Shown: in pieces, positions 22,159-35,633 of the stretch | How the letters are laid out: every line of letters begins with the position of its first letter | Numbering within the stretch: position 1 is the first letter of the stretch | Source: Trichosphaerium sp. ATCC 40318 | Lineage: Eukaryota; Discosea; Flabellinia; Trichosidae | NCBI GenBank assembly: GCA_038496445.1 | Contig: JALMLS010000288.1 | Coordinates: 101,530-165,529, forward strand | DNA: 64,000 nucleotides | Reading direction: 5' to 3' | The notes under the pieces: model-generated | What the model saw: the letters and a program-made list of their open reading frames with translations, nothing else | What the model was told of the DNA's origin: nothing | The model's database searches: none | Program-made: the position numbers and the translations under genes

Positions 22159-25100
22159 TTACAAATTACTTGGTGTCCCTTCCGACTCTTCAAGTAGTTT
22201 CTCCTTTTCAGTAGTATGATTCATACTTGTTTCACTATTTGAGTCATCAGACGCTGTTTGAGTTAGATTAAGTTCTCCCAGTTCAATAAGAGGCTTATTC
22301 CTTCCAACACCAAGTCTGTCCGCCTCTTGAAGAATTTGCCAATCAGCAGGGAAGTACTGGCGTTGTACACTAAAAAAAAAACATCAGCACACACAACCAA
22401 AATACATTGGCACAAAATAAATACCAACCAAAAAAAAATAAATCACGTGTTCGTACTTGCACCAAAACGAAAAAAAAAACGAAAACAGAAAAAAATAAGA
22501 AAAAGTTGAACTTCATCAACCACGTACTACATGAAACATAGGTCAATAACAGCTGTCGCTGTAGGTACCCATACAATATAGAAATAGAAGGAACCAGCTG
22601 TGAAAGATCTCAAAGTTACCATAAGCAAGCTAGGAACCAGATACGTAAAGTCATTCTCAACCCATAACATAATAACATAAATGACGATACTCAAAGCCAA
22701 ACCAAGCCACACAGGCCATGTCCAGTGCCTTGAAACAAGTAAGAAACTTTAAGAAAAACACGAGGTGTAGTACCGAGTAATCAGGAACATTTTAGTGTGA
22801 ACCATAGCAAGACCAGCTGTGATGACATAAACACCAACAACATATAAGCCATTATCAGCTTGTCCGTTCTCTTGTAATGAACCAATACCACCAAAGTATA
22901 TTAGGAAACTACCAAAAAGAACCCATGAATGTACTATAATAGTAATGATCCAAACAGAGAAGGTACGCCAATTAAGAATACCTATTGATGAAGTTTAAAA
23001 AAAAACCAAGAAAGGCAGGGCTTGTTCTTTCAAAGAACCAGAAAAAAAAATTACAAAATGAGTGGTACCTGCGCGATACTCTCTTGAAGCTTCTGGGTAC
23101 TTATATATAACCTTTGGTTTAATATCTTGTTCAAATAGAGCATATAGGAAAGGAGAAAGAGACGTGAGAATAACATTATACCCAGCAATAATCCAATCTT
23201 CATAAAGTGTCTAAAACACAAAAACTTAGTTTAAAAAACGCTTATAACTTCCTTTGACAAGTCAAAGATGATCATACCTGTCCGGAGAAGCCACTGAACC
23301 AAGCAAAGTAGAGCTGAGCAAGGAAGACTGATAGATTCTTATAAAAACTATACTGGATAAGTCCAGCGTTTCTAAGTAAACTGTATCGTCCATGTTTCAT
23401 TACTAGAGGTACTAGATGTCTTTTTCAAAGAGTAAAGGACGAAACAACATTTAATAAGCAAAGAATAAAGGGACAAAAAGCCGCGCTTAAAAAGGATACT
23501 TGAATTCGCGTATAGCGTAGTCAGAAGCACGTGCAGATTGTGTTCCTTCTTTACCAAAGATACCAACACCAATATGGGCTTGCTAGAGACAAATACAGTT
23601 AGATAAAAAAACCTTGCAGATTGTGAAGAAACATTTTTTCTTTCAACAAAAAAACAGAGATCGTACTTGAATCATGGCAACATCGTTTGCACCATCGCCA
23701 ACAGCAAGGGTAATAGTTCCCTTAGCTCCTTTACGAATCATTTTAACTACATTCGCTTTTTGCTTAGGCGAAGCACGGCAACAAATAACAGACTTTGAGC
23801 GAAGTCCCAAGTCCCTAAATTCGTCCCGGTACTTAGCCAATGCAAATACCATTGCGTCTCCATCAATAATAAGAGCAATCTCTCCAAGTTTCTATAGATG
23901 CAATAATAAGAACATGACTATAATACTTTTTTGAAATATCACGTACTTTAGCTTGCTTGAGACCTTCTTTAAGTTTGTCTTGTACTACAAAAAAATTAAA
24001 TTTCGAAAAAAACTTCAATGAAGGAAGTCCTTACCATCAGACTCTTTTTTGCACTTTGTTACTCTGCAAAGAGCCAAACCTGAAGGAAGGAGCTTGCATG
24101 ATGTTCCAATATTAATAGCAGTCTCTTCTTTATCACCTGTAATCATCCAGACCTTCACACCAGCCTACAACAAATACTTAGCCAAAAAATCCTCTTAAAA
24201 CAACAAGAAACTGAAGGCTCTTTCGTTTCGTACCTCTAAAAAGAAGTGTAATGTCTCTGCAACCTTATCCTGTAATTTATCTTCAATAGCAGTAGCACCA
24301 ACAAGCTCAAAGTCCTTCTCTAGAAGTTTCCAAGCCTGTTTTTTGGCTTTTTCACGCCCTTCAAGCAAAAGAGAAGCGTCCTTATATTGCTTAATATAAG
24401 CCTGATACTCTGCCTCGGTCCAACTCTTTTGACAAAGCAATAGCGTACGCAGGCCCTAAACAATACTAGTTAGATAACAATCCATACGTGAGTACAAGAA
24501 ATGAGAAAACAGCGTACATTACTGCTGAACATATCAAGGTGATTTTGTGTAACTTGTACAAGCTTGCCGTCTTTTGTTTAAGTAATTTCATCATTACAGA
24601 GTCTGCTCCCTTTGAATAAACCATAATCTTACCATCAGGATGACGTATAACTACAGTCATACGTGCACGTTTCGATGAGAATTTAGCGAGATTCAAAAGC
24701 TCAAATTCTTGGTCTACACCTCCAATCGAAATCGTAAGTGTATTGTTGTTACGACCTTTAAAGACATATCCGTTAATCTCTGATGCTTCCACAAGAGCAA
24801 TTTCATCAGGAGATTCACCAGAATACTCAACAGTCTTCTCTACAGGAGAGTGTTAATCCAAAAAGCGAGAAACAAAAAAAAAAGGACTTACCTTGAGTTG
24901 CTTCATCAGTGTACTCACTAAGCACAACAGAGTGATTAAGAACAAGGTTCAAGATAAAATCGTTGACATCTTTATGTCCCCTCTTTTTATCCTCTACAAT
25001 GTTACCTAACTGCCCCTTCAATCCTTTTGTGTATACAACACCCTTAATGGAGCATTTATCAAACTTCATCTCATTTCTCGTCAATGTCCCTGTTTTATCG

Positions 25101-27787
25101 CTAAAAATATACTGCGTCTAAACATAAGATCATAGTTAGCTCCTGTTCTTATAATAGTACAAATAAGATTCTTCTTATCAAGGACTCACCCGTATCAACT
25201 CGTCATTAAGGTTTGAGTTCTTTGGCGTACAGCCAAGACCCTCTGTAGTCATTTCAGTGTCCCATACCATCCAAATAGCTTGGAACAATTTTGCTAGCTC
25301 TACAGTGACCTGTTGAATAAAACATAAGCAAGTGACTAAAACTACAAGCTATTCACATAGAGTGATACGTACAAAAAGAGAAATCGGAATGAAGTAAGAA
25401 AAGATGGCGAAATACCGAAGAAAGACTAATATGCCTTCAATAGCAGGATCTTCACCTCCAGCTAAATGAGGAGAATCTCTAACTTCTCTTCCCTAGAATA
25501 AAACGGTTAAAGGATATACAAACAGAACAAATAACTCACTTGAAACAAACCACCAGCAATAGAAACAATAAGCAACATGAGAAGTTTAAAGATAAATACA
25601 GCAAGAGCTATCCTAAAAGCAAATTGTCAAGAAAGCTATAAGAAAAAATCAAGAACCCTCACTTGTCAAGGAAACGATCCACTTGAGACCTTTTAGAAGG
25701 TGGTGAAGATGCATTACACATAAGCTTTGTGTGCTTTCCAGGATACACCACAATACCATAAATCCAATCTGTGTTGCGCAAACTGCATCCCTAGAGCAAA
25801 AAAAGTAAGCACAGTGAAATAAAAATGATATTGAATGACATCAATGGCACATACACGCATGAGTAGGTTAGATGCATCAAGAGATATATCATGTTGTTCA
25901 TCATCTGATCCAACAGTAATATTGGTAGTCGCTTTGAACTTACTGAGGAGTGCCCTCGGCGCTTCAGCTTTTAGAGTTCCCTTCAACAATATTAGACCTT
26001 ATTTATCTAAAAACAAGCTAGAGAAGAAAAAAAATAAAAAAACACGTGCCTTAATGTTGCATAGCTCATTAACATCAAACTCAGCTGTAACACTAATACT
26101 TTGCCTGGATTTTAAGGCTGTTTCACTAAAGAATAAGAGAGTTAAGACGAATTGTATTGCGCAATAATACAATTACATTCAAAAAAAATCAAAATAAAAA
26201 CTTGCCCATCTAAACTAGACGTTTCTATGTAACAGCGACCACCAGTAGATGATGAAGATATACATACAAGATCAGCGGGGAAAGCTCCTTTTCTTGAAAC
26301 CTGTAGGCCTTGTTAACCAAAAAAAACAAGCAAAGAAAGAAACATAATAAAAGAAAAATATTTTGAGTAATCAGGCGCCAACTAAGGCCTATAAGCGTTC
26401 CCCAATTTGTTACAAATACATAAGCAATGTGAAAAATTTTAAGCGTTAGACTATACAATGTATATGTAATCCAATCAAAAAAAAAGTACTTCAAGGAATC
26501 AAAAAAGAAAAGCAGACCGTCTTCCGGACTTACTCTTATAATATCACCCGTGTGTATATCTTTACTCTTTTTAACAACTATAGCCTTACTAACTGGATCA
26601 TAAACATCAAACTTTCTGTTATTCTCCTTCTCATCTTCTCTCCAACGTTTCTTTTCGAAAAACCAAATAAGCAAATGACATAAAAAAAAAAGAAAATACT
26701 CGTACATAGTCTTCGTATCCTTCTTTAACCATAGCAACACCCACTACAAATACAAGAGGGAATATTGAACTGAATGGATTCAATGAAGAGGCCGCAGGAA
26801 TAAGAGTAATAATAGCAACCAACAAGAAATAAATATTCGCAACTCTAAAAAGAAAGTCAATAATACTCACTAATCAGCCAACACAATTATTAATGAAGTG
26901 CTTATTCTTTTTCCCAAACAACAGGAAACAACAATAAAAAATATTTCACAAAAAAAAGATGACACGTGAGACACCAAACGAAAAGACTTTACAACATTCA
27001 AAAAAGAAATAAAAATCAACGCGGTTTTTTTGTTTGTTCGCATTACGTACCGTCTGAACTGTTCATAAAGTTGTCTTGGAAAAAATGTAAGTGCTGTGTA
27101 CTTTGTTGTTGTATAAATATTCTTCTTGAACTTCTAAACAGGGTGTCACCACAATTAGAAAGAGAACTAAAAATAAAAAAAACTCCAAAATAAAATAAAA
27201 AATAAACAAATAAAAAATCATACTCACCACGGGATTATTTTGCCTTGCATTAGCCGCTGCATCATTAAATTGTATTGTAGGATATATCCCTGAGCTATCA
27301 TCGCTTTCTTCTTCACTACCGCTGTCTTTATCTTCGTCACCATTATCGTCACCGTCATCGTCATCATCGTCATCTTCTGTTTCATCATCAGATGAATGGC
27401 CGCTCAAATCAAGTTTTTCCTTGTTTGGTTTATTTAGGGCAGATCGCGCCGTTAAATCTACTGTAGACGAGTCTGCACGTGAATCATCGACATGAACGAC
27501 TGCAATGCGGCTACGCAAACGTCAATTAACGGGATATCTTGTGCTTTTATTCAATAAACACTTTGGGGCTGTTACAGGAGGCTGAAATGTGACGAAACAC
27601 GGGTTTTGGGGTTTATGGTGGTTTTTGGGCTTTTAGCTTACCTTGGTTTTCTCGCCATTGTGCTGGAAGAAACGGAATCGTCTGAAGGGTTTGTCATTGG
27701 AGACTCAGAGTAGTCGCTTTCGGAGGACGACTCGTCAACGCTATCTGCACTTGTTTCATCCTCAGAGGACGTCGTGACACTTGACAT
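22159..27787 (-). CDS. P4-type ATPase (phospholipid flippase), one apparent frameshift
   Basis: Twenty-four exons: 27642-27787, 27228-27510, 27051-27133, 26706-26844, 26534-26650, 26206-26300, 26050-26125, 25855-25980, 25663-25790, 25540-25612, 25373-25492, 25190-25309, 24892-25117, 24518-24839, 24234-24455, 24035-24164, 23947-23984, 23667-23891, 23500-23582, 23278-23419, 23069-23210, 22774-22981, 22528-22728, 22159-22369; about 1218 residues. Hallmarks: [22 protein letters not shown] (split by a GCAAGT-AG intron), SDKTGTLT phosphorylation motif in exon 13, [31 protein letters not shown] and ten or so membrane segments. P4-ATPases flip aminophospholipids to the cytosolic leaflet. The N-terminus is an unusual ~140-residue Ser/Asp/Glu-rich tail. 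In exon 14 one base is missing in an A run (24555-24565 area) between MMKLLKQ and DGKLVQVTQ; every other phase agrees. Confidence 0.9.
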
Positions 27788-28124
27788 TACCCTACGTATG
27801 TTTAGAAGCAATAGGGAGAACCACACCCCAAATTAGAGTTTGCCCGCGACACATGTGCATTACTGGCGCGTGGCTGTAACTAAATGTACCTTTAACAGTA
27901 AAAACGTCGCTTTGGTAGTTTTTTTGGGGCAAAGTGTGGCTAAATGCGTATAAACGCCAGATTACTGCAGTTTATAGTATCTGGGGTATGTTGACGCTAT
28001 AGAAAGCTAAAAGAAGCAAGTTGACCCGGTTGTGCGTTTTGGGTCGGCGCTAAAGAAAATTCGCAGACTCTTCAGATCAGGCTTGTTTTACTTCTACGAC
28101 TATCGCAACGCGTACTAAGTCACA
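27788..28124. promoter_or_regulatory. divergent intergenic region P4-ATPase / RPABC5
   Basis: A 337-bp gap between two divergently transcribed core genes. It must hold both promoters. No clear TATA box or shared motif could be assigned. Confidence 0.4.
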
Positions 28125-28425
<301 letters not shown>

Positions 28426-29254
28426 CGAAATCTAACATTACGCTTGCTAGTTTGAACTACAACCTCATGGAATTGAAGGAAAATCAAGTCTGGGAGGAGT
28501 AAAAAACCCTTATTGTACTATCTAAATCCATAAACTTTCATTTCTGTGACAATTTCACCTATTTCTGCACGTACACCGCTAAAATAACGTAGACGCAGCC
28601 GTAAACCTTAATTAGCGGCTACTTTTTTTTTCTTTTTTTTGCATGCATCCCTTTGATCATTCTGACAACTAAATTGCCTGTTATCTCTTGTTGTGTACAA
28701 CCAAAAGTGTTTTTTTGACCTGTCAGCAATGATATCTTTTTGCAATCAAAAACTGCTCTACGCGCGTACAGTATGTACTCATCAGTAAGAACTCGGGTAG
28801 TCAAGAATAGTACAGGTTAATAAAACAGCTAGCTAAACCTAGCAACGCTTTGCCATTATGAATTAACAGCTTTTCAGAACACAGGTGATTTACTTACTTA
28901 CGTAAATCATACTTTGAAACGTCAATCAAAAATGAGAACAATTTGTAGGAGTAGTTAGTGAGAGTCAAATAATAAATTGCCACAATAACAAACTGTTTGG
29001 TACTTTTTTTCTTATTTTTGAAAAGTCACGTGAACTTGTTGATTAAGCAGAGTACAAGATTGGTAACATTTGTACAGTATTGTAGTTTTTGGCATCTGAT
29101 TCGCGAGTGTAGCCAATTGTATTTGAATGAGACAGCAGATTGCAGTTGAGCGCCCACTCTAGGTTTAAATGCACTTGTTTCCTGCTTAAGGTTCTTAACT
29201 AGTTCACTAAGGCAACCTACAAATCACTTTTCCGATTATTATTACTCTGCGGTA
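28426..29254. other. intergenic, no supported gene
   Basis: A 61-codon minus-strand frame at 28619-28804 (TDEYILYARRAVFDCKK, Lys-rich end) looks mildly protein-like but starts at TTG and has no splice partners. CACGTG lies at 29032. Confidence 0.35.
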
Positions 29255-30559
29255 ATGGCTAGTGTACGTTATAATGGCAGAAATCCTTGTTTCCTTGAAA
29301 CAATACCAACAGAGCTCATTGTTAGCATTTTTGAGTACACTCCAAATAAAACACGCTATCCAGTCGCTCAGACTTGTTGGCTGTTCTATGACATTATCCA
29401 CAGACACGTTGGTTACGGTTTAATAGATATAAGGTCATCGGAGTCCATAAAGCGTTTAATCAAGCAAAAATCGCTGTTGAACAATACTCTTGTGTCAGTA
29501 AGGAAATACAAGGCGTCAGACGAGGAAATAAGTTCATTGGCGGGTGTTAAAAAATTATCAATAAGGCGCTTGGCAGTGACTGATACGTGCCTTCGGGCAC
29601 TCGCTGGTGTTGCTGAAATAGATATATACATATGTAAACGTATTACAGATAAAGGTATACAATTCTTGTCAGGCGTACATACCATAGATATAAGCTGTAT
29701 GGACCATTTGACAGATGATTCATTGGATGCTATTTCAGGTGCTTACAATGTAAATATTGCAAGTTGTTATCGTTTCACTGATAAAGGATTAAAATGTCTT
29801 GCTGGTGTTCATACTATAGATATCAGCTCTTGCAACTTTACTGACAATGGTGTAAAAGCACTTGCTGGAGCTCACACAATACTTATGTTTGGTTGTTTCG
29901 GCATTGATGGTTCTTGTTTTGAACACTTGACTAGACCTAAAAACAGTACAGGTGAAATGTGTCTTCACACAATTGACATTTCTGAATGCGACTTTGTGTC
30001 TGTTGAACATTTAAAACAACTATCAGGTGTAAATACTATCATCTTAACCGATTTGACTGTAAAAGATGAAGATATCACACCTTTTGTTGGTGCAAGTGTA
30101 CTCGACTTGAGTGGGTGTCAAGAAATAACTCTTGCTTCAATATCAGCCTTTTCTGGTATTCACACCATCTCTTTGAAGCGGTTAACCATACAAGACTCAT
30201 GGCTTGGATGTTTATCAGGGGTGCACAAAATAGATTTGAGTTGTTGTAAAGGTGTAACTGATAACGGATTGAAATCACTTGCAGGAGTGCATACTATTCA
30301 CTTGAATGATTGTAGTGAAATCACAGATGAAGGTGTTATTCATCTTGCTGGTGTACATGAGATATCCTTAGTTAGGTGTACCAAGATAACAGATAGAGGA
30401 ATAAGGGCCCTTGCGGGTGTTCATACAATAAGATTAAAGGGGTGCTCTCTTGTGACAGACAAAGGGATATCAGTTCTTGAAGGAGCTTTTAGAGTTTTTA
30501 TTGCTGGTACAAAGTGTACCCTAGCTGCTGTTGTTGCATTAGGTGCTCAATGTAATTAG
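29255..30559 (+). CDS. F-box/LRR protein, long form
   Basis: A 434-residue intronless gene. F-box at residues about 13-50 (LETIPTELIVSIFEY, PVAQTCWLFYDIIHRHVGYG). Residues about 85-425 are some 13-14 LRRs, more divergent from each other than in the other members (several lack ALAG), suggesting an older locus. One repeat region includes a longer insert with an NSTGEMC segment near residue 230. Likely SCF adaptor. Two more family members, one a relic, follow within 1.3 kb. Confidence 0.85.
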   Translation: MASVRYNGRNPCFLETIPTELIVSIFEYTPNKTRYPVAQTCWLFYDIIHRHVGYGLIDIRSSESIKRLIKQKSLLNNTLVSVRKYKASDEEISSLAGVKKLSIRRLAVTDTCLRALAGVAEIDIYICKRITDKGIQFLSGVHTIDISCMDHLTDDSLDAISGAYNVNIASCYRFTDKGLKCLAGVHTIDISSCNFTDNGVKALAGAHTILMFGCFGIDGSCFEHLTRPKNSTGEMCLHTIDISECDFVSVEHLKQLSGVNTIILTDLTVKDEDITPFVGASVLDLSGCQEITLASISAFSGIHTISLKRLTIQDSWLGCLSGVHKIDLSCCKGVTDNGLKSLAGVHTIHLNDCSEITDEGVIHLAGVHEISLVRCTKITDRGIRALAGVHTIRLKGCSLVTDKGISVLEGAFRVFIAGTKCTLAAVVALGAQCN

Positions 30560-31304
30560 GTGTGTGTATATTAAACGCCATGTAAATAATATACATGGTA
30601 ACATTTTGATGCTGTTAAATGGACATAAATAGTCAAACGTCAATTTCGCAAGATTGTGTATTTTATAGTTGTTTTATTTCCGTGTACTAGTTCCAGCTAC
30701 ACTTTCAAGACAGTTATATTAATCGCCAAAGCCATAAAAGCTTGTATAGTTGTAGCACGTGCATGTATTGTTAATGAATTGGTATGACTTTATACACTCA
30801 CGGCTGAATAATGTGGTCATTTCTACAAATGAGCCAATGTCATTTAGTTCTACCTTTTTTGAAGTGACTTCAAGCCACATATTTTTTTGGGAAAAGTCGA
30901 ACTGAGTCTCAAGTTACAAAAAAAGAAAATGAAATCGCGCCTTGGCTGTAAAATAGCATGAGTTTATTGTGATTCTTTGGTATTGCAAACTTCATCATAT
31001 TCATGCGCTTCATCTTCTATGTACAATGGCCATTTACGCTAATTCCGTGTTCTTCGTTTACATTCTCCCAAATTTCTGTCCAATGTGATTTCCACAATTA
31101 CCAACCTGAATACTTATGATTGCACGCTCAGAACTCATATCACCTGCGTATTTCTACCTCACCGTAATTATATGAAAAGCTAACATTGTCAATGTATATT
31201 GTTCAATTACAGCATTTGCTTCGGTATTACAACAACATAGAAACCAATGATCATGTGCAAAATAAATTTGTGGCCAATAGTTTGAATAAGTATGAACAAT
31301 CAAT
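30560..31304. other. intergenic, no gene seen
   Basis: No coding sequence supported; one CACGTG at 30758. Confidence 0.45.
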
Positions 31305-31690
31305 CTCATCAATCGTAACGTACTGACAATTTGTAACACTAATTATTCTGACACCAGTTAATGCGAACACCAACATCTGTAATATTACACTCTGCAAGCT
31401 TAATTGTGAGAAAACCAGCCAAAGCTATAATGCCATCATCTGAAACTTGCTTACAACGCGATAAACTAATTTCATGAACCTGCCAATGCTCTAATACCTT
31501 TAAGAGCATCATCTGTAACATGTGTACAATAGTTTAAATCAATTTCATGAATGCCTGATAGTGATTTAATACCTTCCTTCTGTACCACGTGTACAATATC
31601 TTAAGCCAATCGTATGAACGCCAAACAATGATTTAATACCTCAATTTGTAACCTTTGTTGTATACAAACTTGTTAGGGTGTCAACAGATA
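31305..31690 (-). pseudogene. LRR relic joining repeats of both split halves
   Basis: Minus strand, with at least three frame breaks. In order: GIKSLFGVHTIGLRYCTR, SLSGIHEIDLNYCTHVTDD, then HEISLSRCKQVSDDGIIAL, ECNITDVGV and a cap-like VTNCQYVTID. The first units match the gene at 7483-8166; the last match the array at 6049-7229. It is therefore a decayed, shortened copy of an intact ancestor containing both. Confidence 0.7.
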
Positions 31691-31803
31691 ATCTGAATAT
31701 TAACTTAGCAAACGTGAACTAATTCTTTAAGCCACATATTACTTAGTTAATTCTCAGGAAATAGTCTTTGAATATTCAACATACTAAATAAGCACCACGT
31801 ACA

Positions 31804-32457
31804 ATGGAAGACCCAAACAAAATACCTCTAGGTAACGCAAATAATAACATATTCGATCTCCTGGCACTCCCAGTTGAAATTATAGTTCATATTTTGAGGT
31901 GTGGCCCATATTCAGTGCTGAGGTCAGCACAAGCATGTCATTTTATGCGAGATATTGTAAACAACCATGTTGGATATCGTTACATAAACGTTAAAAATGA
32001 AAGTGAGTTCTCGATGCTTTGTGGAAGCCCTTTGCTTAAAAATACAACTATTTCATTGTATGGCTGCAGAGAAATTGTAAAAGATGACCATCTTCGTTTA
32101 TTATCAGGTGTACACACAATAAACTTGATGGTATGTACAGGTGTTACAGATGGAGGGATCAAAGCATTAGCTGGTGTGCATTATATTGATTTATCGCATT
32201 GTCCAGGAATAACAGATGAGGGTGTTAAAGCTTTGGCTGGTGTACATACAATTGATTTATCTGCAACAAATGTAACAGATGCAGGTATCAAGGCATTGGC
32301 TGGTGTACATACGATCAATTTGAGTTATTGTTATGAAATAACAGATGACGGCATCAGAGCGTTAGCTGGTGTGCACACTATTTCTCTAAGAGACACAAAC
32401 GTGACTGTAGAAGGCGTGAAGGTACTGGTGGGTGTGCACAGAATTCATTGGCGATAA
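31804..32457 (+). CDS. F-box/LRR protein, short form
   Basis: A 217-residue intronless gene with an F-box at residues 16-55 (LLALPVEIIVHILRCG, RSAQACHFMRDIVNNHVGY) and five to six LRRs. It ends abruptly within a repeat (GVHRIHWR then stop), without the cap seen in relatives, so the 3' end may have been lost. Confidence 0.8.
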   Translation: MEDPNKIPLGNANNNIFDLLALPVEIIVHILRCGPYSVLRSAQACHFMRDIVNNHVGYRYINVKNESEFSMLCGSPLLKNTTISLYGCREIVKDDHLRLLSGVHTINLMVCTGVTDGGIKALAGVHYIDLSHCPGITDEGVKALAGVHTIDLSATNVTDAGIKALAGVHTINLSYCYEITDDGIRALAGVHTISLRDTNVTVEGVKVLVGVHRIHWR

Positions 32458-32737
32458 GCGGTTATATTTTAGACACCTGATACTTGCTACTGAATAGGAG
32501 AGGCTTTTGAAATAGCTTCTGTTGATCTTAAAATAAAAATCGATGTTTTCACTTCAACTAACAGTGAATTCCTCCACGTGTTGGATTTTTTTATTTTTAA
32601 AGTGATTTTCCGTGACTTTATTCGGGTATACAAAGCTCTCTTGATAAATTAAAGGATCGATTTATATGTCTAAAACGATTGAACTTATTAATAAGTAACT
32701 TTGGGACGGTATAAAGGTGTACGTTTGTTGTGCTTGA

Positions 32738-35238
32738 GAGAAAGTTTTGTTTTATTGTACATTCAAGTTTTTATTTACACTTGAGTTAGAGCGTTGTTCA
32801 ATAAGTTTTTAACGTTCATTAGAATTGCAGTTTACGATATTATTGATACATAGTAATTCTATTATCTCAAAATCCAGAAATAATTTCGCCTTATAAAGGA
32901 TTAAAACGCATTTTCTGAAGATAAACAGCCAGTTTTTTGATCAACTGAAAAGCGAGGAAACTTTGATAGGGATACCTTCCACTACGTCACTGTGTAGTCG
33001 CTATGATTATTGAGCAATGTTTTGTAAGAACTATTTTGCCAACAGTCACATCCGTATACTGCAGTGGGCGTGTATAATTGAAATAAGTGAGCGCTGTACG
33101 GAAAAAATATGGATGTTCGCAAAAGGCAAAGTTTACAAAAGTAGGTTCTGTAGCAATCTCTTGTGATACGTACCAAAGAGTTAGTAGTTTCTCTTGCGTA
33201 AGAAAATAAACCAAACATCCTCTTGGTGGACATCAGCGATGAAGAGACATTAGTCCTCATCAAGCTACAAACGCTAGATGCTAAGTTAAAAAGTGTTGCA
33301 CAGCTAGCTAGGTAGATAATTTGTTGTTACCTATTACTGCGGTATAATGTGCCCCTATTTACTATCAAACCGCCATGTACTGTAGTGATTTTTAGTACTG
33401 AAGAAGGATGTGAGGACGGGAACTAAAACAGTTTATGTTGGGTTGATAAAAACATACATGTTGGGAGGACAATTTAAACTGTAAAGTGTCTATCAGGTAT
33501 GAGCGACTGTATTGTTTAGCAAGCACTCTCTTCTGAATCACATGTTTTTATCACTGCTTCATTGTTGTTGTGCGGTATAGCTACTATACAACTACACTGG
33601 TTTCTTTCAAGAGTATGGAAAAAGTATTTTCTTTTAAAACTTCATACTGCAACTTGTGATATGCAAACAAAGATCGTTCTTACAGTGAGAGCGATGTCAG
33701 GCAGTTTTAAAATATAACTACAAATACTGCAATGTAACTTGAACATAGGGCACTTTCTTAACGCCAAGGCATCCTACAGGGTAGCAGAAAGGTCATTGTA
33801 AATAACTTGAGATTTGCGGAGACAAGAATGCTGTCGCTGTGGGATTGATAGCGCTGGCAGGTATGAGAGCCTTGTTGTAAATACTGCGATCCTACAGGTG
33901 GGATATTTAGTGCACTTGGACTTGGACTGAGGATGGGTACTACAAGAAAAAGTGTGGCGTAGTCACTTTTTGCAATCTTGTTTTTTTTTGGTTTTGAGAA
34001 AAAAGCACTCCCTTTGAGATTGTTATTGTTCTCAAATTTTTGTTACCAACAGTTAAACAGACATGTGATACAGTTCATAGAAGTTATTCGGGTCGGCAGA
34101 AGAGCGAAATTATTTGTAAAATCAATAGTTCACTGAACACATTGAATAGACTAAAACACCAAAAAACAAGCTCAAAACTCTTCCACGTGTTCAGATTTTA
34201 ATGTTTAAACGATATTAACATCATTTAATACAGCGTATCACATTACTGAGCCCATGGGCTCGGACTTTTTTTTTCGTGTAAAAACCCAACACAGCTGTTG
34301 CACATTATGTTTATTTATTCTTCTGGTTTTTTTTTTTCATTAGCGCGAACATTTAAATAGTTGTTGGGTTTTTTTTTCGTGCACACGTGCTTTTAAGTCA
34401 ACATTGTTGATCATTTACCAATAACCCTCAAACAAACGACAAGCTCTAGTTGACGTACAAGCCCCTCCACTCATGAACTATTCATCGATTCTACTCTATC
34501 TCTGCTTTTCATTAGCACTGGCCTTCAATTATAAAGCCGTTACTCTCAACATACGCAACACTTGTCGTGGCTGTCGTAAAGACATGTATGCTGGTCAATT
34601 TGTGTACTGTGATGGTTCTTATCCCGGATCAACAGTAACACACTGCAGTCGGGTTGGCGGTTCTGGAGAATGTTCCTTCCCTCGAGATACCTCAGTTACA
34701 AAATTTCAATGTGAACAACTATGCAATGCAGACGACCGCTGTAATTACTACACATCCATCTACAACAGTATATGTAACCTATTCTACATGACAGGCTGTT
34801 CAAACGATTACAGTCCAGCAGCTGGAGATACATACGCAAAGGTTACTAGAGAGAACACAATGATAATGACAAAGACAAAGAGCGGCCAATACCATGGAAC
34901 AAATGCTCCAATTAAGTACCGATACGCTTACACTGATGGAACCTATTCTCCTTACAGCGCTGCTCTTGATGATCCCCGAATCAACGAGTTCCAATCAGGC
35001 GCTGTTGATGTATTCTACATGGTCGCACCTACAAAGAATGGCGACAAGGCACTTCAAGGTGTTGAGATGAAAATATTCGCAAACGATGGCTGGGAGTTCT
35101 CAGAAGTTCAAATCTTTAACTCTTTTCGTTTCTGTTGGAAAGGCGATGCTGCTATCCACCCTCTTACTACTGCAAGTGTTGTACTGCCTCTCAACGGTGA
35201 TTGTAGCGCCTGTACTCGCTAAAGTGCTTTAATAAAGT
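32738..35238 (+). repeat. segmental duplication, copy 2 (~2.5 kb)
   Basis: Same orientation as 16876-19341. The noncoding 5' part contains the same landmarks (ATTGTACATTCAAG, GTGATACGTACCAAAGAGTTAG, AAATACTGCGATCCTAC) with indels. A 67-codon frame present in copy 1 (17687-17887, minus) is broken here by indels, which argues that it is not a gene. Confidence 0.85.
34473..35222 (+). CDS. secreted Cys-rich protein with a PAN/apple-like segment, copy 2
   Basis: A 249-residue intronless paralogue of 18563-19309. The signal peptide, all Cys positions and the C-terminal region are conserved. Differences cluster in the Cys-rich N-terminal third (for example TLNIRNTCRGCRK against TINAHNTCSGCRK), while the last 100 residues are nearly identical. 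Retention of an open frame in both copies suggests both are used. Confidence 0.8.
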   Translation: MNYSSILLYLCFSLALAFNYKAVTLNIRNTCRGCRKDMYAGQFVYCDGSYPGSTVTHCSRVGGSGECSFPRDTSVTKFQCEQLCNADDRCNYYTSIYNSICNLFYMTGCSNDYSPAAGDTYAKVTRENTMIMTKTKSGQYHGTNAPIKYRYAYTDGTYSPYSAALDDPRINEFQSGAVDVFYMVAPTKNGDKALQGVEMKIFANDGWEFSEVQIFNSFRFCWKGDAAIHPLTTASVVLPLNGDCSACTR

Positions 35239-35633
35239 TATTTATAAGTTGTAATTCCACGTAATAAATGCCCCATGAAATTTATACAATTTCTTGGTCA
35301 CTAGTGTCCTTTGGCCGGTGCTGTGGTACACGCCGTTTCCAATGGCGTGGGCCTATGTGGGTTATTAAGGAGAGAATGGTTGCTCGGTATCTTTTGTGAA
35401 CAGGCGCCACATTGTTCATCAGAGCAATTTCCAACTGTTTACTGCTTTTCTTAATACTCTTTGACTAAGTTGTGCGTTACCTAACAATGTACCTTATAGA
35501 CTAGTCACAAGACATAAAGCTAGATAACACGCCTTATTGAGGTAGTACCACGACAGGAGTTTTAAATAGTTTGCTAATGGAGGAAAACACACGTGTATGA
35601 GATAGTAAACGTCTGTATTTATTTGTTTACGGT
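35239..35633. other. no gene seen
   Basis: Noncoding gap between the Cys-rich gene and the GH31 stop. One CACGTG (35591). Confidence 0.4.
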
